From assembly GCF_014201355.1 (NCBI RefSeq), contig NZ_JACHEG010000005.1, positions 289,479 to 353,478 on the forward strand: a stretch of 64,000 nucleotides of DNA, read 5' to 3'. The position numbers and the translations under genes are program-made. The notes under the pieces are model-generated. The model was not told where the DNA came from. It saw only the letters and a list, made by a program, of their open reading frames with translations, and did no database searches. This stretch comes from Aliirhizobium wenxiniae (GTDB taxonomy: Bacteria > Pseudomonadota > Alphaproteobacteria > Rhizobiales > Rhizobiaceae). Below, one piece after another: positions 33,760 to 44,353 of the stretch (the stretch's first letter is position 1; every line of letters begins with the position of its first letter).

Positions 33760-33877
33760 GAAGGGCAAGGGATACTCGTTCCGCCGCACAAATACTGATG
33801 AAAAAGCATGGCAGGTCGCGGTTAAGAAACGGTTGGCAGCGACGATAGACTGATGGATGCCGTTGGCCTCAAAAGCA

Positions 33878-33905
33878 AAACGCCGCCCGTTGGGCGGCGT
33901 TTGTA
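33878..33905 (-). terminator. terminator of secA
   Basis: An 11-bp perfect stem (AAACGCCGCCC with GGGCGGCGTTT, 33878-33888 and 33892-33902) and a 3-base loop lie 20 bases after the secA stop. On the minus strand it ends GTTTTGCTTTT. Confidence 0.85.
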
Positions 33906-33924
33906 TCAGCTATTTCCAGATGCC

Positions 33925-36636
<2,712 letters not shown>

Positions 36637-36878
36637 GCGAATGGTCCTTTCTGATCTCAGTGCCATGGGATTGCAGGTCGGAAGAGGTTGGTTCCATGCC
36701 GGCAAATTGTCCCGTAACGCCCGGAAACTCTTCTGGACGCCAAGTTGCGTGACAGATAAGAGGGGGTCCGAATTATGTCAACGGTTGCGGCCGATACACT
36801 ATGGCCACATTCCGGTGTTTGTGAAGGATTCAGGCCGGATCCAAACCCTGAGACCGGCATCCATGCGAAAGGTAACTT

Positions 36879-37775
36879 ATGTTGCGTCACAAACTTCTCG
36901 TAACGGCGGCAATCGCCGCTGCGATCTCGTTCCAGGCTCCTGCCTTCGCGCAGGAAGACAAGGTCGTTGCCAAGGTCGGCACGCTCGAGATCACCCAGTC
37001 GGAACTTGATCTTGCGGTTCAGAACCTCGACCCGCAGCTGGCCCAGCTGCCGGACGAGCAGAAGAAGGTCGCAGCCCTTTCCGGTGCGATCGACGTCAAG
37101 CTGCTTGCCAGCGGCGCGCTTGCCGAAGGCGTCGACAAGACCGACGACTTCAAGAAGCGCATGTCCTATATCGGCGACCGCGAACTGCATAACGCCTTTT
37201 TCCGCAAGCATGTCGTCGAAGCAACGACCGATGAAGAGGTCAAGGCTCGCTACGACAAGGAAATCGCTGCTCTTCCGAAGCAGGAAGAAGTGAAGGCTGC
37301 CCATATCCTGGTCAAGACCGAGGATGAAGCAAAGGCGATCATCGCCAAGCTCGACAAGGGTGAGGATTTCGCCAAGCTGGCCAAGGAAAACTCGCAGGAC
37401 AGCAACAAGGATGACGGCGGCGATCTCGGTTGGTTCGGTCCGGGCCGCATGGTTCCTGAATTCGAAGAGGCCGCTTTCGGTCTCGAAAAGGGCGCCTATA
37501 CCAAGGCCCCGGTCAAGACCCAGTTCGGCTTCCACATCATCAAGGTCGAAGACAAGCGCGATGCACCGCCGCCGGCTTTCGACCAGGTCAAGGACCAGGT
37601 GAAGCAGCTCGTCATGCGCGACAAGTATGTTGCCATCCTTGAAAAGGCCAAGGCTGAGCAGAAGGTCGAGATCACCGACGAAGCCCTGAAGAAGGGCTAT
37701 GAGGAAGTTGGCAAGATGCAGGACGGCGCCGGCGATGCGGCTGCCCCGGAAGCTGCCCCGGCTGCAAAGCCCTGA
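36879..37775 (+). CDS. periplasmic parvulin-type peptidyl-prolyl isomerase
   Basis: Folding helper for exported proteins. 298 residues: signal peptide 1-24 (cleavage A-F-A before Q), an N-terminal helical chaperone part, a PpiC domain at about 137-230 (V-K-A-A-H-I-L-V at the start, G-G-D-L-G-W-F-G and G-F-H-I-I-K-V near the end), and an Ala/Pro tail. It is divergent from secA, a common rhizobial arrangement that links export with folding. An AAGGT site precedes the ATG. Confidence 0.93.
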   Translation: MLRHKLLVTAAIAAAISFQAPAFAQEDKVVAKVGTLEITQSELDLAVQNLDPQLAQLPDEQKKVAALSGAIDVKLLASGALAEGVDKTDDFKKRMSYIGDRELHNAFFRKHVVEATTDEEVKARYDKEIAALPKQEEVKAAHILVKTEDEAKAIIAKLDKGEDFAKLAKENSQDSNKDDGGDLGWFGPGRMVPEFEEAAFGLEKGAYTKAPVKTQFGFHIIKVEDKRDAPPPAFDQVKDQVKQLVMRDKYVAILEKAKAEQKVEITDEALKKGYEEVGKMQDGAGDAAAPEAAPAAKP

Positions 37776-37787
37776 TCCATTGATGAC

Positions 37788-37816
37788 AACGGGGGCATTC
37801 GTGCCCCCGTTTTTTC
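37788..37816 (+). terminator. terminator between the parvulin gene and argJ
   Basis: A perfect 10-bp stem AACGGGGGCA/TGCCCCCGTT with a TTCG tetraloop followed by TTTT. It separates the parvulin transcript from argJ, 38 bases downstream. Confidence 0.9.
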
Positions 37817-37853
37817 TATCGCTTACTGAAAACTTTTCGCGCAGGTATTGACC

Positions 37854-39095
37854 ATGTCCGCTTCCGTCTCTCCGCTCGCACCGAAATCCTATCCTGAAAT
37901 GCCCCTGGTCCGCGGTGTGCGGATGGCGACTGCTGCCGCCGGCATCAAGTACAAGGGCCGTACCGACGTGCTCCTGATGGTTTTCGATAAGCCCGCAGCG
38001 GTTGCCGGCGTGTTCACCAAGTCCAAATGCCCTTCGGCCCCGGTCGATTTCTGCCGCTCGAACCTCTCTCATGGCGTGGCTCGTGCCGTGGTGGTCAACT
38101 CCGGCAATGCGAATGCTTTCACGGGTATCAAGGGTAAGGCTGCGACCGCTCTGACGGCGAAATCTGCATCCGAAGCTGTCGGCTGCGGCGAGAACGAGGT
38201 TTATCTCGCGTCTACCGGCGTCATCGGCGAACCGCTCGATGCCACCAAGTTTGCTGGTGTGCTGGGCGACATGAACAAGACCGCTACCGGCGATTTCTGG
38301 CAGGAAGCCGCCAAGGCGATCATGACGACGGACACCTATCCAAAGGTCGCGACCCGTACCGCCGAGATCGGCGGCGTGAAGGTGACGATCAACGGCATTG
38401 CCAAGGGCGCCGGCATGATCGCGCCCGACATGGCGACAATGCTGTCCTTCGTCGTTACCGATGCCGACATTTCTTCTGCCGCTCTGCAGTCGATGCTGTC
38501 GGCCGGTGTCGAGCCGAGCTTCAATTCGATGACCGTCGATAGCGACACGTCGACCTCCGACACGCTGATGCTGTTTGCCACCGGCGCTGCTGCCGCCGAC
38601 GGCCAGAAGCAGATTACCGATGCCAATGATCCGGCGCTCGCCTCCTTCCGCGAGGCGCTGAACGCGCTCCTGAAGGACCTGGCGATCCAGGTCGCCCGCG
38701 ATGGCGAAGGCGCCACCAAGATGCTCGAGATCACCGTCACCGGTGCGGAAAGCGATGCGGCCGCCAAGACGATCGCGCTGTCGATCGCCAATTCTCCGCT
38801 GGTCAAGACCGCTGCCGCCGGCGAAGACGCCAACTGGGGCCGTATCGTCATGGCCGTCGGCAAGGCCGGCGAGGCTGCCGATCGCGACAAGCTGGCGATC
38901 TGGTTCGGCGACATCCGCGTTGCCGTCAATGGCGAGCGCGATCCGGGTTATTCCGAAGAGGCGGCCTCTGCCGTGATGAAGGGCCAGGACATTCCGGTAA
39001 AGGTCGAACTTGGCCTCGGATCTGGCAAGGCGACTGTCTGGACCTGCGATCTGACCAAGGAATATGTCGCCATCAACGGCGATTACCGGAGCTGA
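37854..39095 (+). CDS. argJ: bifunctional ornithine acetyltransferase/N-acetylglutamate synthase
   Basis: Recycles the acetyl group in arginine synthesis. A 413-residue precursor that cleaves itself before Thr195 in K-G-A-G-M-I-A-P-D-M-A-T-M-L, the family autoproteolysis motif; the freed Thr is the nucleophile. The V-V-N-S-G-N-A-N-A oxyanion region (81-89) is also present. ATG 37854 has an AGG at suitable distance; a TTG two codons earlier is less likely. First of an argJ-GNAT-mutT operon. Confidence 0.95.
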   Translation: MSASVSPLAPKSYPEMPLVRGVRMATAAAGIKYKGRTDVLLMVFDKPAAVAGVFTKSKCPSAPVDFCRSNLSHGVARAVVVNSGNANAFTGIKGKAATALTAKSASEAVGCGENEVYLASTGVIGEPLDATKFAGVLGDMNKTATGDFWQEAAKAIMTTDTYPKVATRTAEIGGVKVTINGIAKGAGMIAPDMATMLSFVVTDADISSAALQSMLSAGVEPSFNSMTVDSDTSTSDTLMLFATGAAAADGQKQITDANDPALASFREALNALLKDLAIQVARDGEGATKMLEITVTGAESDAAAKTIALSIANSPLVKTAAAGEDANWGRIVMAVGKAGEAADRDKLAIWFGDIRVAVNGERDPGYSEEAASAVMKGQDIPVKVELGLGSGKATVWTCDLTKEYVAINGDYRS

Positions 39096-39874
39096 TGCGG
39101 GTGATGGCAGCAGCATCCGTCAAGCCCGATCTGCCGCTGGTCCGCAGGCTGGAAGCCGTCGGGTTTCGTGCATGGCCTGCTGCGTCCGTCGTCTATGACG
39201 GAAGCTGGCAGGTGCGGCTGACCGGCGGACATCCGTCGAAACGGGTCAACTGCGTGGTTCCGCTCGATCCATCCGATCATCGGGATCTCGATCTCAGACT
39301 CGCAAAGGCTGCCAAGCGTTTTGCGGATTACGGCAGGACGCTTGTGCTGAGGGAAACACCGCTTGCGCCGCCGGTACTGCTTGAACATCTGGCACATAGC
39401 GGTTGGGAGGTCTTCGAGACGGCGGACGTCATGACGGTCGACCTTTCCCGGCTGGAGCTTCCCGACACGCTCGATTATCTGCCAAGCCACGATATCGGCC
39501 GTTTTGCCGATGCATGCCTTTCGGTAGCCGGTGACGATCCGGCCTTGAAGCCGGCGCTTGCCGAGATACTCAGTGCAATCAAGCCCACATCCGGCTTCTT
39601 CATGAAACAGGATCCCGGCAATGGAGCCGTGGCGACGGTGTTGTGCGTGCAGGACAACGATCTGGCCGGCATTCTCTCGCTCGCCGTTGCACCATCCCAT
39701 CGCCGCGAACGGCTTGGCACAGACATGTTGTCCTCGGCGCTTCGCTGGGCGCGGATCAGCGGTGCGCGCACTGCCTGGCTGCAGGTAGAGTCAACCAACG
39801 AAGCTGCCATCGCGCTCTATCAGAGGTTCGGCTTCACCAAGGCCTATTCCTATCGTTACTGGCGGAAATCATGA
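39095..39874 (+). CDS. GNAT-family N-acetyltransferase
   Basis: 259 residues. The N-terminal half is a degenerate domain; the C-terminal half has the acetyl-CoA motif S-L-A-V-A-P-S-H-R-R-E-R-L-G-T (about 198-212) followed by V-E-S-T-N-E-A-A-I-A-L-Y-x-R-F-G-F, a full GNAT signature. Substrate unknown. The start overlaps the argJ stop by one base (TGATG) with a GGAG site, and the stop overlaps mutT (ATGA), so translation is coupled on both sides. Confidence 0.88.
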   Translation: MRVMAAASVKPDLPLVRRLEAVGFRAWPAASVVYDGSWQVRLTGGHPSKRVNCVVPLDPSDHRDLDLRLAKAAKRFADYGRTLVLRETPLAPPVLLEHLAHSGWEVFETADVMTVDLSRLELPDTLDYLPSHDIGRFADACLSVAGDDPALKPALAEILSAIKPTSGFFMKQDPGNGAVATVLCVQDNDLAGILSLAVAPSHRRERLGTDMLSSALRWARISGARTAWLQVESTNEAAIALYQRFGFTKAYSYRYWRKS

Positions 39875-40281
39875 GCGAACCGAAAAAGCTGCTTCTTGTT
39901 TCCGCCTGCGCGCTGATCGATGCCGACGGACGCATCCTGCTTGCGCAGCGGCCGGAGGGAAAATCGCTGGCGGGGCTGTGGGAGTTTCCGGGCGGCAAGG
40001 TCGAAGTCGGTGAAACGCCGGAAGAGACGCTGGTGCGGGAGCTCCATGAAGAGCTTGGGATCACGACGAAGGTGGCCTGCCTTGCGCCGCTCACTTTCGC
40101 GAGCCACACCTACGAGACCTTTCATCTTCTGATGCCGCTCTATGTCTGCCGCCGCTTCGAGGGCGTTCCGACCGGTCGCGAGGGGCAGCAGATCAAGTGG
40201 GTCAGGCCCAACGCGCTTCGCGATTACCCCATGCCGCCGGCAGACGAGCCGCTGATCCCGATGCTTCAGGATCTGCTTTAG
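39871..40281 (+). CDS. mutT: 8-oxo-dGTP diphosphatase
   Basis: Removes oxidised GTP from the nucleotide pool. The 136-residue protein has a complete Nudix box, G-G-K-V-E-V-G-E-T-P-E-E with R-E-L-H-E-E-L-G (41-63), and the W-E-F-P before it that is typical of MutT. ATGA overlap with the preceding GNAT gene. No terminator is visible directly after it. Confidence 0.92.
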   Translation: MSEPKKLLLVSACALIDADGRILLAQRPEGKSLAGLWEFPGGKVEVGETPEETLVRELHEELGITTKVACLAPLTFASHTYETFHLLMPLYVCRRFEGVPTGREGQQIKWVRPNALRDYPMPPADEPLIPMLQDLL

Positions 40282-40283
40282 AG

Positions 40284-40358
40284 CTTTTGCCCCGACGAAA
40301 ACCTGCTCCGGCAGAACGCTCCAATTTCACCAGGAAAGGCTCTAATTAAAATTAGAGC
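40284..40358. repeat. intergenic inverted-repeat element after mutT
   Basis: A GC-rich stretch bounded by GAGC and GCTC (about 40282-40322) is followed by a perfect 9-bp inverted repeat, GCTCTAATT/AATTAGAGC (40339-40347 and 40350-40358) with a 2-base spacer. The layout is repeat-like, but no second copy is seen in this window. Confidence 0.4.
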
Positions 40359-40448
40359 TGTCGGATTTATCTCGCGTTAACAGTTCGTTCAACGGATTCT
40401 GGCATCTTTGTGGCCAGGCACGTAATGATCTGACGAGGCTTCGGGGCA

Positions 40449-40769
40449 ATGGACGACGAGTTCTGGAAAACTGTGCGCAATCGCCAGCGGGCGACGTACA
40501 GGTCCGGTAAGACCGGAGCGCTCAATATTGCGCTGCTTTTCGGAACAGCCGTAATTGCCCTGTCGCTGATCGTGACGCCGATGCTGGCGGAGCGGTCGGA
40601 CCAGAAGCGCCTTGCGCATGTGCAGGAAGACTTCGACATGCTGACGACGGGATCTATAAAGCCCGCCGAAGGTGGTTCGAAGCACTACACGATCCGCAGG
40701 AGCGTTCTGCAGGAGACTCCCGGTTCGGTTTGCATCGTTCAGGGTTACGGAGCGGACGGCGATTGCTGA
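40449..40769 (+). CDS. small bitopic membrane protein of unknown function
   Basis: 106 residues: a basic cytoplasmic start, one membrane helix (about 25-46) and a C-terminal part with two cysteines (C95 and the final C106), separated by Q-G-Y-G-A-D-G-D. No family is recognised. Upstream only a weak GGGG site is seen. It lies 46 bases before the Flp pilin on the same strand, so a pilus-linked role is possible but unproven. Confidence 0.55.
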   Translation: MDDEFWKTVRNRQRATYRSGKTGALNIALLFGTAVIALSLIVTPMLAERSDQKRLAHVQEDFDMLTTGSIKPAEGGSKHYTIRRSVLQETPGSVCIVQGYGADGDC

Positions 40770-40815
40770 ACCACTCCGGCGCATGATCGAACCGCTTACA
40801 TTCCAAGGACGACCT

Positions 40816-40989
40816 ATGCGCCTGTTCCGCAGCTTTATCAGGGATATCAGTGGTGCAACTGCAGTGGAGTACGGCTTGCTTGCCGCGGTCCTCGGCATCA
40901 CGCTTGCCGCTGCGCTCGGCAATTATTACGAGGCGATGGGCAATATGTTCAACACCATCACCAACACCTACACCGATGCGTCCAAATAA
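40816..40989 (+). CDS. Flp-family type IVb pilin
   Basis: A 57-residue prepilin. The basic leader ends at Gly13 (I-S-G before A-T-A-V-E-Y), the TadV-type cleavage site, with Glu at position 5 of the mature chain as in Flp pilins. The hydrophobic helix spans about 20-35. It should assemble into tight-adherence pili, but no tad/cpa secretion genes are in the window. AAGGAC precedes the ATG and a terminator follows. Confidence 0.88.
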   Translation: MRLFRSFIRDISGATAVEYGLLAAVLGITLAAALGNYYEAMGNMFNTITNTYTDASK

Positions 40990-40990
40990 G

Positions 40991-41016
40991 ACGGCTTGAA
41001 GCCGTTTCCTCTTTTG
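40991..41016 (+). terminator. terminator after the Flp pilin
   Basis: ACGGCT-TGA-AGCCGT hairpin (40991-41005) followed by TTCCTCTTTT, directly after the pilin stop. Confidence 0.7.
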
Positions 41017-41024
41017 CCTGAAGC

Positions 41025-41900
41025 TTAGCCGTCCAGGCCCTTAAGGGCATCTGCAAGACGCACTTTGGCAGAGCCTGGTTTCAGCGGTTGCTGCTGGCTC
41101 TCATGATGCGCCCATCCGGAGGCGTAGATGATCGAGAACGTGGCCCTGATCCGGCCATCGGGATCAGAATAACGCTCTGCATAGATTTCCGCTGCCCTCA
41201 GGAAAAATGCGCGCCCAAGGGGTTTTCGGCTGCGACCCCTTAAGGGATTGGCCATACCCATGGCGCGCAAGTCGCGCATCAGCGGAAACAGGCTGTCATA
41301 TCGGACCGTGTAGTTTTCGGCGTCCACCACAGGAAGGGCGAAACCTGCCCGCTGGAGAAGACCGCCTATATCGCGCACATCGGCGAATGGGATAACGCGG
41401 GGGCTTGCGCCTTGTGTCAGCTCGGCCTCGGCTGCAAGCAACACATCGCGCAACTCAGACAGGGTTCCCGCACCGGGAATAGCGGCGAGGAACAGGCCAT
41501 CAGGCTTCAGGCCGCGGCGAATGCGCACCAGCGTGCCTGGCAGGTCATTGACAGCATGCAGCGCCATCGGGGACAGGACGAGGTTGACCGATGCCGGCTC
41601 GATGGGCACGTCATCAAGACCGGCGGACAGGATGTGCTCTCCTGCATTGGCGAAGCGTTCGCTGGTTTCTGCGCGCTGAATTGTTTCGATCTTGCCGGTT
41701 TCCATCGCCTTTCGCGCGGCGATCCCGGTTCCTCCGTGCAGTTCGATGGCAAGAGGAAACTGCCGCTCCACGACCGAAAGACGCTCGGCCAATTCGCCTG
41801 CCGCCAGATCCAGCAGGAAATCCGCATTGCCAGTCTGATTTGCCAAGGCTCGTTCGCGTCTGCGGGCCAGCAGGTCTTCGTCGAAGAGAAATTCCATCAT
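41025..41900 (-). CDS. SAM-dependent methyltransferase, BioC/NDUFAF5-like
   Basis: 291 residues. The start F-L-F-D-E-D-L-L-A-R-R-R-E-R-A and the strand L-A-I-E-L-H-G-G-T-G match the group that includes mitochondrial NDUFAF5 and bacterial BioC-like proteins. In the latter part V-N-L-V-L-S-P-M-A-L-H-A-V-N-D-L-P-G and R-R-G-L-K-P-D-G-L-F are motif II/III. Motif I is degenerate, so a hydroxylase or assembly role as in NDUFAF5 is possible. Two adjacent ATGs (41900, 41897) compete as start. Divergent from comF. Confidence 0.8.
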   Translation of the reverse strand: MMEFLFDEDLLARRRERALANQTGNADFLLDLAAGELAERLSVVERQFPLAIELHGGTGIAARKAMETGKIETIQRAETSERFANAGEHILSAGLDDVPIEPASVNLVLSPMALHAVNDLPGTLVRIRRGLKPDGLFLAAIPGAGTLSELRDVLLAAEAELTQGASPRVIPFADVRDIGGLLQRAGFALPVVDAENYTVRYDSLFPLMRDLRAMGMANPLRGRSRKPLGRAFFLRAAEIYAERYSDPDGRIRATFSIIYASGWAHHESQQQPLKPGSAKVRLADALKGLDG

Positions 41901-41953
41901 CACCACCCGATTATGCTTCGCTAAGGCGTATTCCGTCGCTTATTGTCAAGTCC

Positions 41954-42685
41954 ATGCCTGGCAATTTGGCCAATAGTCTCGTGAAAACGCTTTCGCAATC
42001 CGCTTCGGCCTGTCTGCAGCGGATCGCCGATGTCGTGTACCCTCCGGTATGCCTCGGTTGCGGCGTTCTGACGGGGCGTCATGGGGCAGTCTGCGCCTCC
42101 TGCTGGCGCGAGGTCCGCTTCATCGAGAGGCCCTATTGCGACATACTCGGCCTGCCATTCTCCTATGATCCAGGGCCGGGCATGCTCTCGGCTCAAGCTA
42201 TCGCACATCCTCCGGTTTTCGATCGCCTGCGCGCAGCCACTGTCTTCGATCGTACCGCGCGCAACATGGTTCATGGGCTCAAATATAGGGACCGAGGCGA
42301 TCTTGCGCCAATCATGGCGGGATGGATGGAGCGCGCGGGGGGCGATTGCCTGCGCAGCTGCGATGCAATCCTGCCGGTGCCTTTGCACCGGACGCGTTTT
42401 GCGCTCCGGAAGTTCAACCAGTCAGCCGAGCTCGCGCGGCATCTCGCAAGATCGGCGGGGAAGCCCTATCTGCCGGCGGCGCTTGTGCGGACGAAGAGAA
42501 CGAAGCGACAGGTAGGGCTGACTGCACGGGCTCGCGAAGACAATGTCCGGGCGGCTTTCGCCGTCGCCGACGGACGGGAGGCCGAGGTGTTCGGCAAACA
42601 CATCGTGCTTGTCGACGATGTCTACACGACCGGTGCCACAGTTACCGCTGCGACACGCGCGTTGAAGAAGGCGGGTGCCGCCTAA
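41954..42685 (+). CDS. comF: ComF family protein, C-terminally truncated by an in-frame stop
   Basis: Phosphoribosyltransferase-like protein related to competence factor ComF/GntX. 243 residues: zinc-ribbon cysteines C33-x-x-C36 and C47-x-x-C50, the P-V-P-L-H-R-x-R motif, and the PRPP-type loop V-L-V-D-D-V-Y-T-T-G-A-T near 217-228. The frame stops at TAA (42683-42685) after K-K-A-G-A-A. The same frame continues for 14 more codons reading V-S-V-L-T-F-A-M-A-L-A-E-T-I to a TGA at 42730, which looks like the normal last strand. Probably a nonsense mutation. Confidence 0.85.
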   Translation: MPGNLANSLVKTLSQSASACLQRIADVVYPPVCLGCGVLTGRHGAVCASCWREVRFIERPYCDILGLPFSYDPGPGMLSAQAIAHPPVFDRLRAATVFDRTARNMVHGLKYRDRGDLAPIMAGWMERAGGDCLRSCDAILPVPLHRTRFALRKFNQSAELARHLARSAGKPYLPAALVRTKRTKRQVGLTARAREDNVRAAFAVADGREAEVFGKHIVLVDDVYTTGATVTAATRALKKAGAA

Positions 42686-42777
42686 GTCAGTGTTTTGACC
42701 TTTGCAATGGCACTGGCCGAAACTATATGAGAGACAACAGTCGGCGCGTATTCCTCCCAGCGCGCCTGGAGATTATC

Positions 42778-43032
42778 ATGACGGATGTTACCATCTACAC
42801 CCGCGAATATTGCGGTTATTGCTCACGTGCGAAAGCTCTGCTTCAGTCCAAGGGCGTCGAGTTCGTCGAGCATGATGCGACCTATAGCCAGGAGCTTCGC
42901 GCCGAAATGATCGCCAAGTCGAATGGTCGGTCGACCTTTCCGCAGATCTTCATCAACGGCGAACATGTCGGCGGCTGCGATGATCTGCATGCGCTTGATC
43001 GTGAAGGCAAGCTGGACTCGATGCTTGCGTAA
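42778..43032 (+). CDS. grxC: glutaredoxin 3
   Basis: Glutathione-dependent thiol oxidoreductase, 84 residues. Active site C12-G-Y-C15, here CGYC rather than the commoner CPYC; then T-F-P-Q-I-F-I (cis-Pro) and G-G-C-D-D, the glutathione-binding loops of class I glutaredoxins. A GGAG site lies 7 bases before the ATG. First of a grxC-nitrilase-DUF1178 run. Confidence 0.93.
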   Translation: MTDVTIYTREYCGYCSRAKALLQSKGVEFVEHDATYSQELRAEMIAKSNGRSTFPQIFINGEHVGGCDDLHALDREGKLDSMLA

Positions 43033-43044
43033 CAGGACGTTTAG

Positions 43045-43914
43045 ATGATGATCAAGGTCGCTGCAGTGCAGATGCGTTCCGGTGTCGATCCGGTCAAGAA
43101 CGCGGCCGACATGTCCCGGCTGGTTCGGGATGCGGCGGCACGCGGGGCGACTTACGTCCAGACGCCGGAAATGACCGGTATGCTGCAGCGGGACCGCAAG
43201 GCTGCCCGCGAGGTCCTGCGCGGCGAGGCGGATGACATCATCGTGGCGACGGCGCGCGGACTTGCGGCGGAGCTCGGCATTTTCCTGCACGTCGGTTCGA
43301 CGGCAATTGCTCGTGATGACGGCAAGATCGCCAATCGCAGTTTTCTCTTTGCGCCCGATGGCCGCCTGATCTCGACCTACGACAAGATCCACATGTTCGA
43401 CGTGGATCTCGACAATGGCGAGAGCTGGCGGGAGAGTTCCGCCTATGAGCCGGGCGGTGTCTCCAAGGTGGTGGAGCTGCCTTTCGCAAAGCTCGGCATG
43501 TCGATCTGCTACGACTTGCGGTTCCCTCAGCTGTTCCGCGCCCAGGCTGTCGCCGGAGCGACGATCCTGACGGTGCCGGCTTCCTTCACGCGACAGACGG
43601 GCGAGGCGCATTGGGAGATCCTGCTGCGGGCTCGGGCCATCGAGAACGGCGCTTTCCTGATTGCGGCAGCGCAGGCCGGGGTGCACGAGGACGGCCGGGA
43701 GACCTATGGCAATTCACTCATCATCGACCCCTGGGGCAAAATCCTCGCACGGGGTGGCGATGCGGGTGAGGAGGTTCTCGTTGCCGATCTCGACCTGGAC
43801 AGCGTTGTGATTACTCGCAAAAAGGTGCCTAATCTGAAGAATGCACGCGAGTTCGTGCTGGAGGATGTTGCCGGCCCGGATGCTGACCGGGGTGCCGGTG
43901 GAGTGGCAGTGTGA
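43045..43914 (+). CDS. carbon-nitrogen hydrolase (Nit1-like, probable deaminated glutathione amidase)
   Basis: 289-residue nitrilase-superfamily amidase with the Glu-Lys-Cys triad Glu42 (T-P-E-M), Lys114 (Y-D-K-I-H-M-F-D) and Cys155 (S-I-C-Y-D-L-R-F). The L-R-F-P-x-L-F-R following Cys and the F-D-V-D segment match the Nit1/NitB branch that repairs deaminated glutathione. Its place after grxC fits that. The stop overlaps the GTG start of the next gene. Confidence 0.88.
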   Translation: MMIKVAAVQMRSGVDPVKNAADMSRLVRDAAARGATYVQTPEMTGMLQRDRKAAREVLRGEADDIIVATARGLAAELGIFLHVGSTAIARDDGKIANRSFLFAPDGRLISTYDKIHMFDVDLDNGESWRESSAYEPGGVSKVVELPFAKLGMSICYDLRFPQLFRAQAVAGATILTVPASFTRQTGEAHWEILLRARAIENGAFLIAAAQAGVHEDGRETYGNSLIIDPWGKILARGGDAGEEVLVADLDLDSVVITRKKVPNLKNAREFVLEDVAGPDADRGAGGVAV

Positions 43915-44339
43915 TCAAATATTCGCTGTGCTGCGACAACGCACATACCTTTGAAGGCTGGTTTTCCGAAAGTGCCGATTTTGACCGGCAGGTGGAGAGC
44001 GGCTTTCTGACCTGTCCAATCTGCAATTCGGGTTCGATTTCCAAGTCGTTGATGGCGCCTTCCGTTTCCACCGCGCGGAAAAAGGAAGCCAAGAAGCAGA
44101 TGGCGATGGATCTCGCCCGGCAGGAAGCAATGGTTAAGCTTCACGAAGCTGTCGCCAATATCCGCGCTAATTCCGAGGATGTAGGCGAAAAATTTCCCGA
44201 AGAGGCGCGCAAGATCCATTATGGCGAGGCGGATGCCCGCGGGATCATCGGTCAGGCGAGTGCGGACGAGGTTCGCGACCTGATCGACGAAGGGATCGAG
44301 GTGGCGCCATTGCCGGATTTTACGGACGATACGAACTGA
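43911..44339 (+). CDS. DUF1178 family protein
   Basis: 142 residues. The N-terminal Y-S-L-C-C-D-N-A-H-x-F-E-G-W-F and C35-P-I-C38 form a probable zinc ribbon, the DUF1178 signature. The rest is helical and charged with I-H-Y-G-E-A-D-A-R-G-I-I-G-Q-A near the end. Function unknown. GTG start overlaps the nitrilase stop (GTGA), so translation is coupled. Confidence 0.9.
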   Translation: MIKYSLCCDNAHTFEGWFSESADFDRQVESGFLTCPICNSGSISKSLMAPSVSTARKKEAKKQMAMDLARQEAMVKLHEAVANIRANSEDVGEKFPEEARKIHYGEADARGIIGQASADEVRDLIDEGIEVAPLPDFTDDTN

Positions 44340-44353
44340 TATGGCCAAGTGAG

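Noticed and set aside
36657..39116. An 819-codon minus-strand frame
   Set aside because: Antisense to the parvulin gene and argJ, both well supported; no motif or ribosome site.
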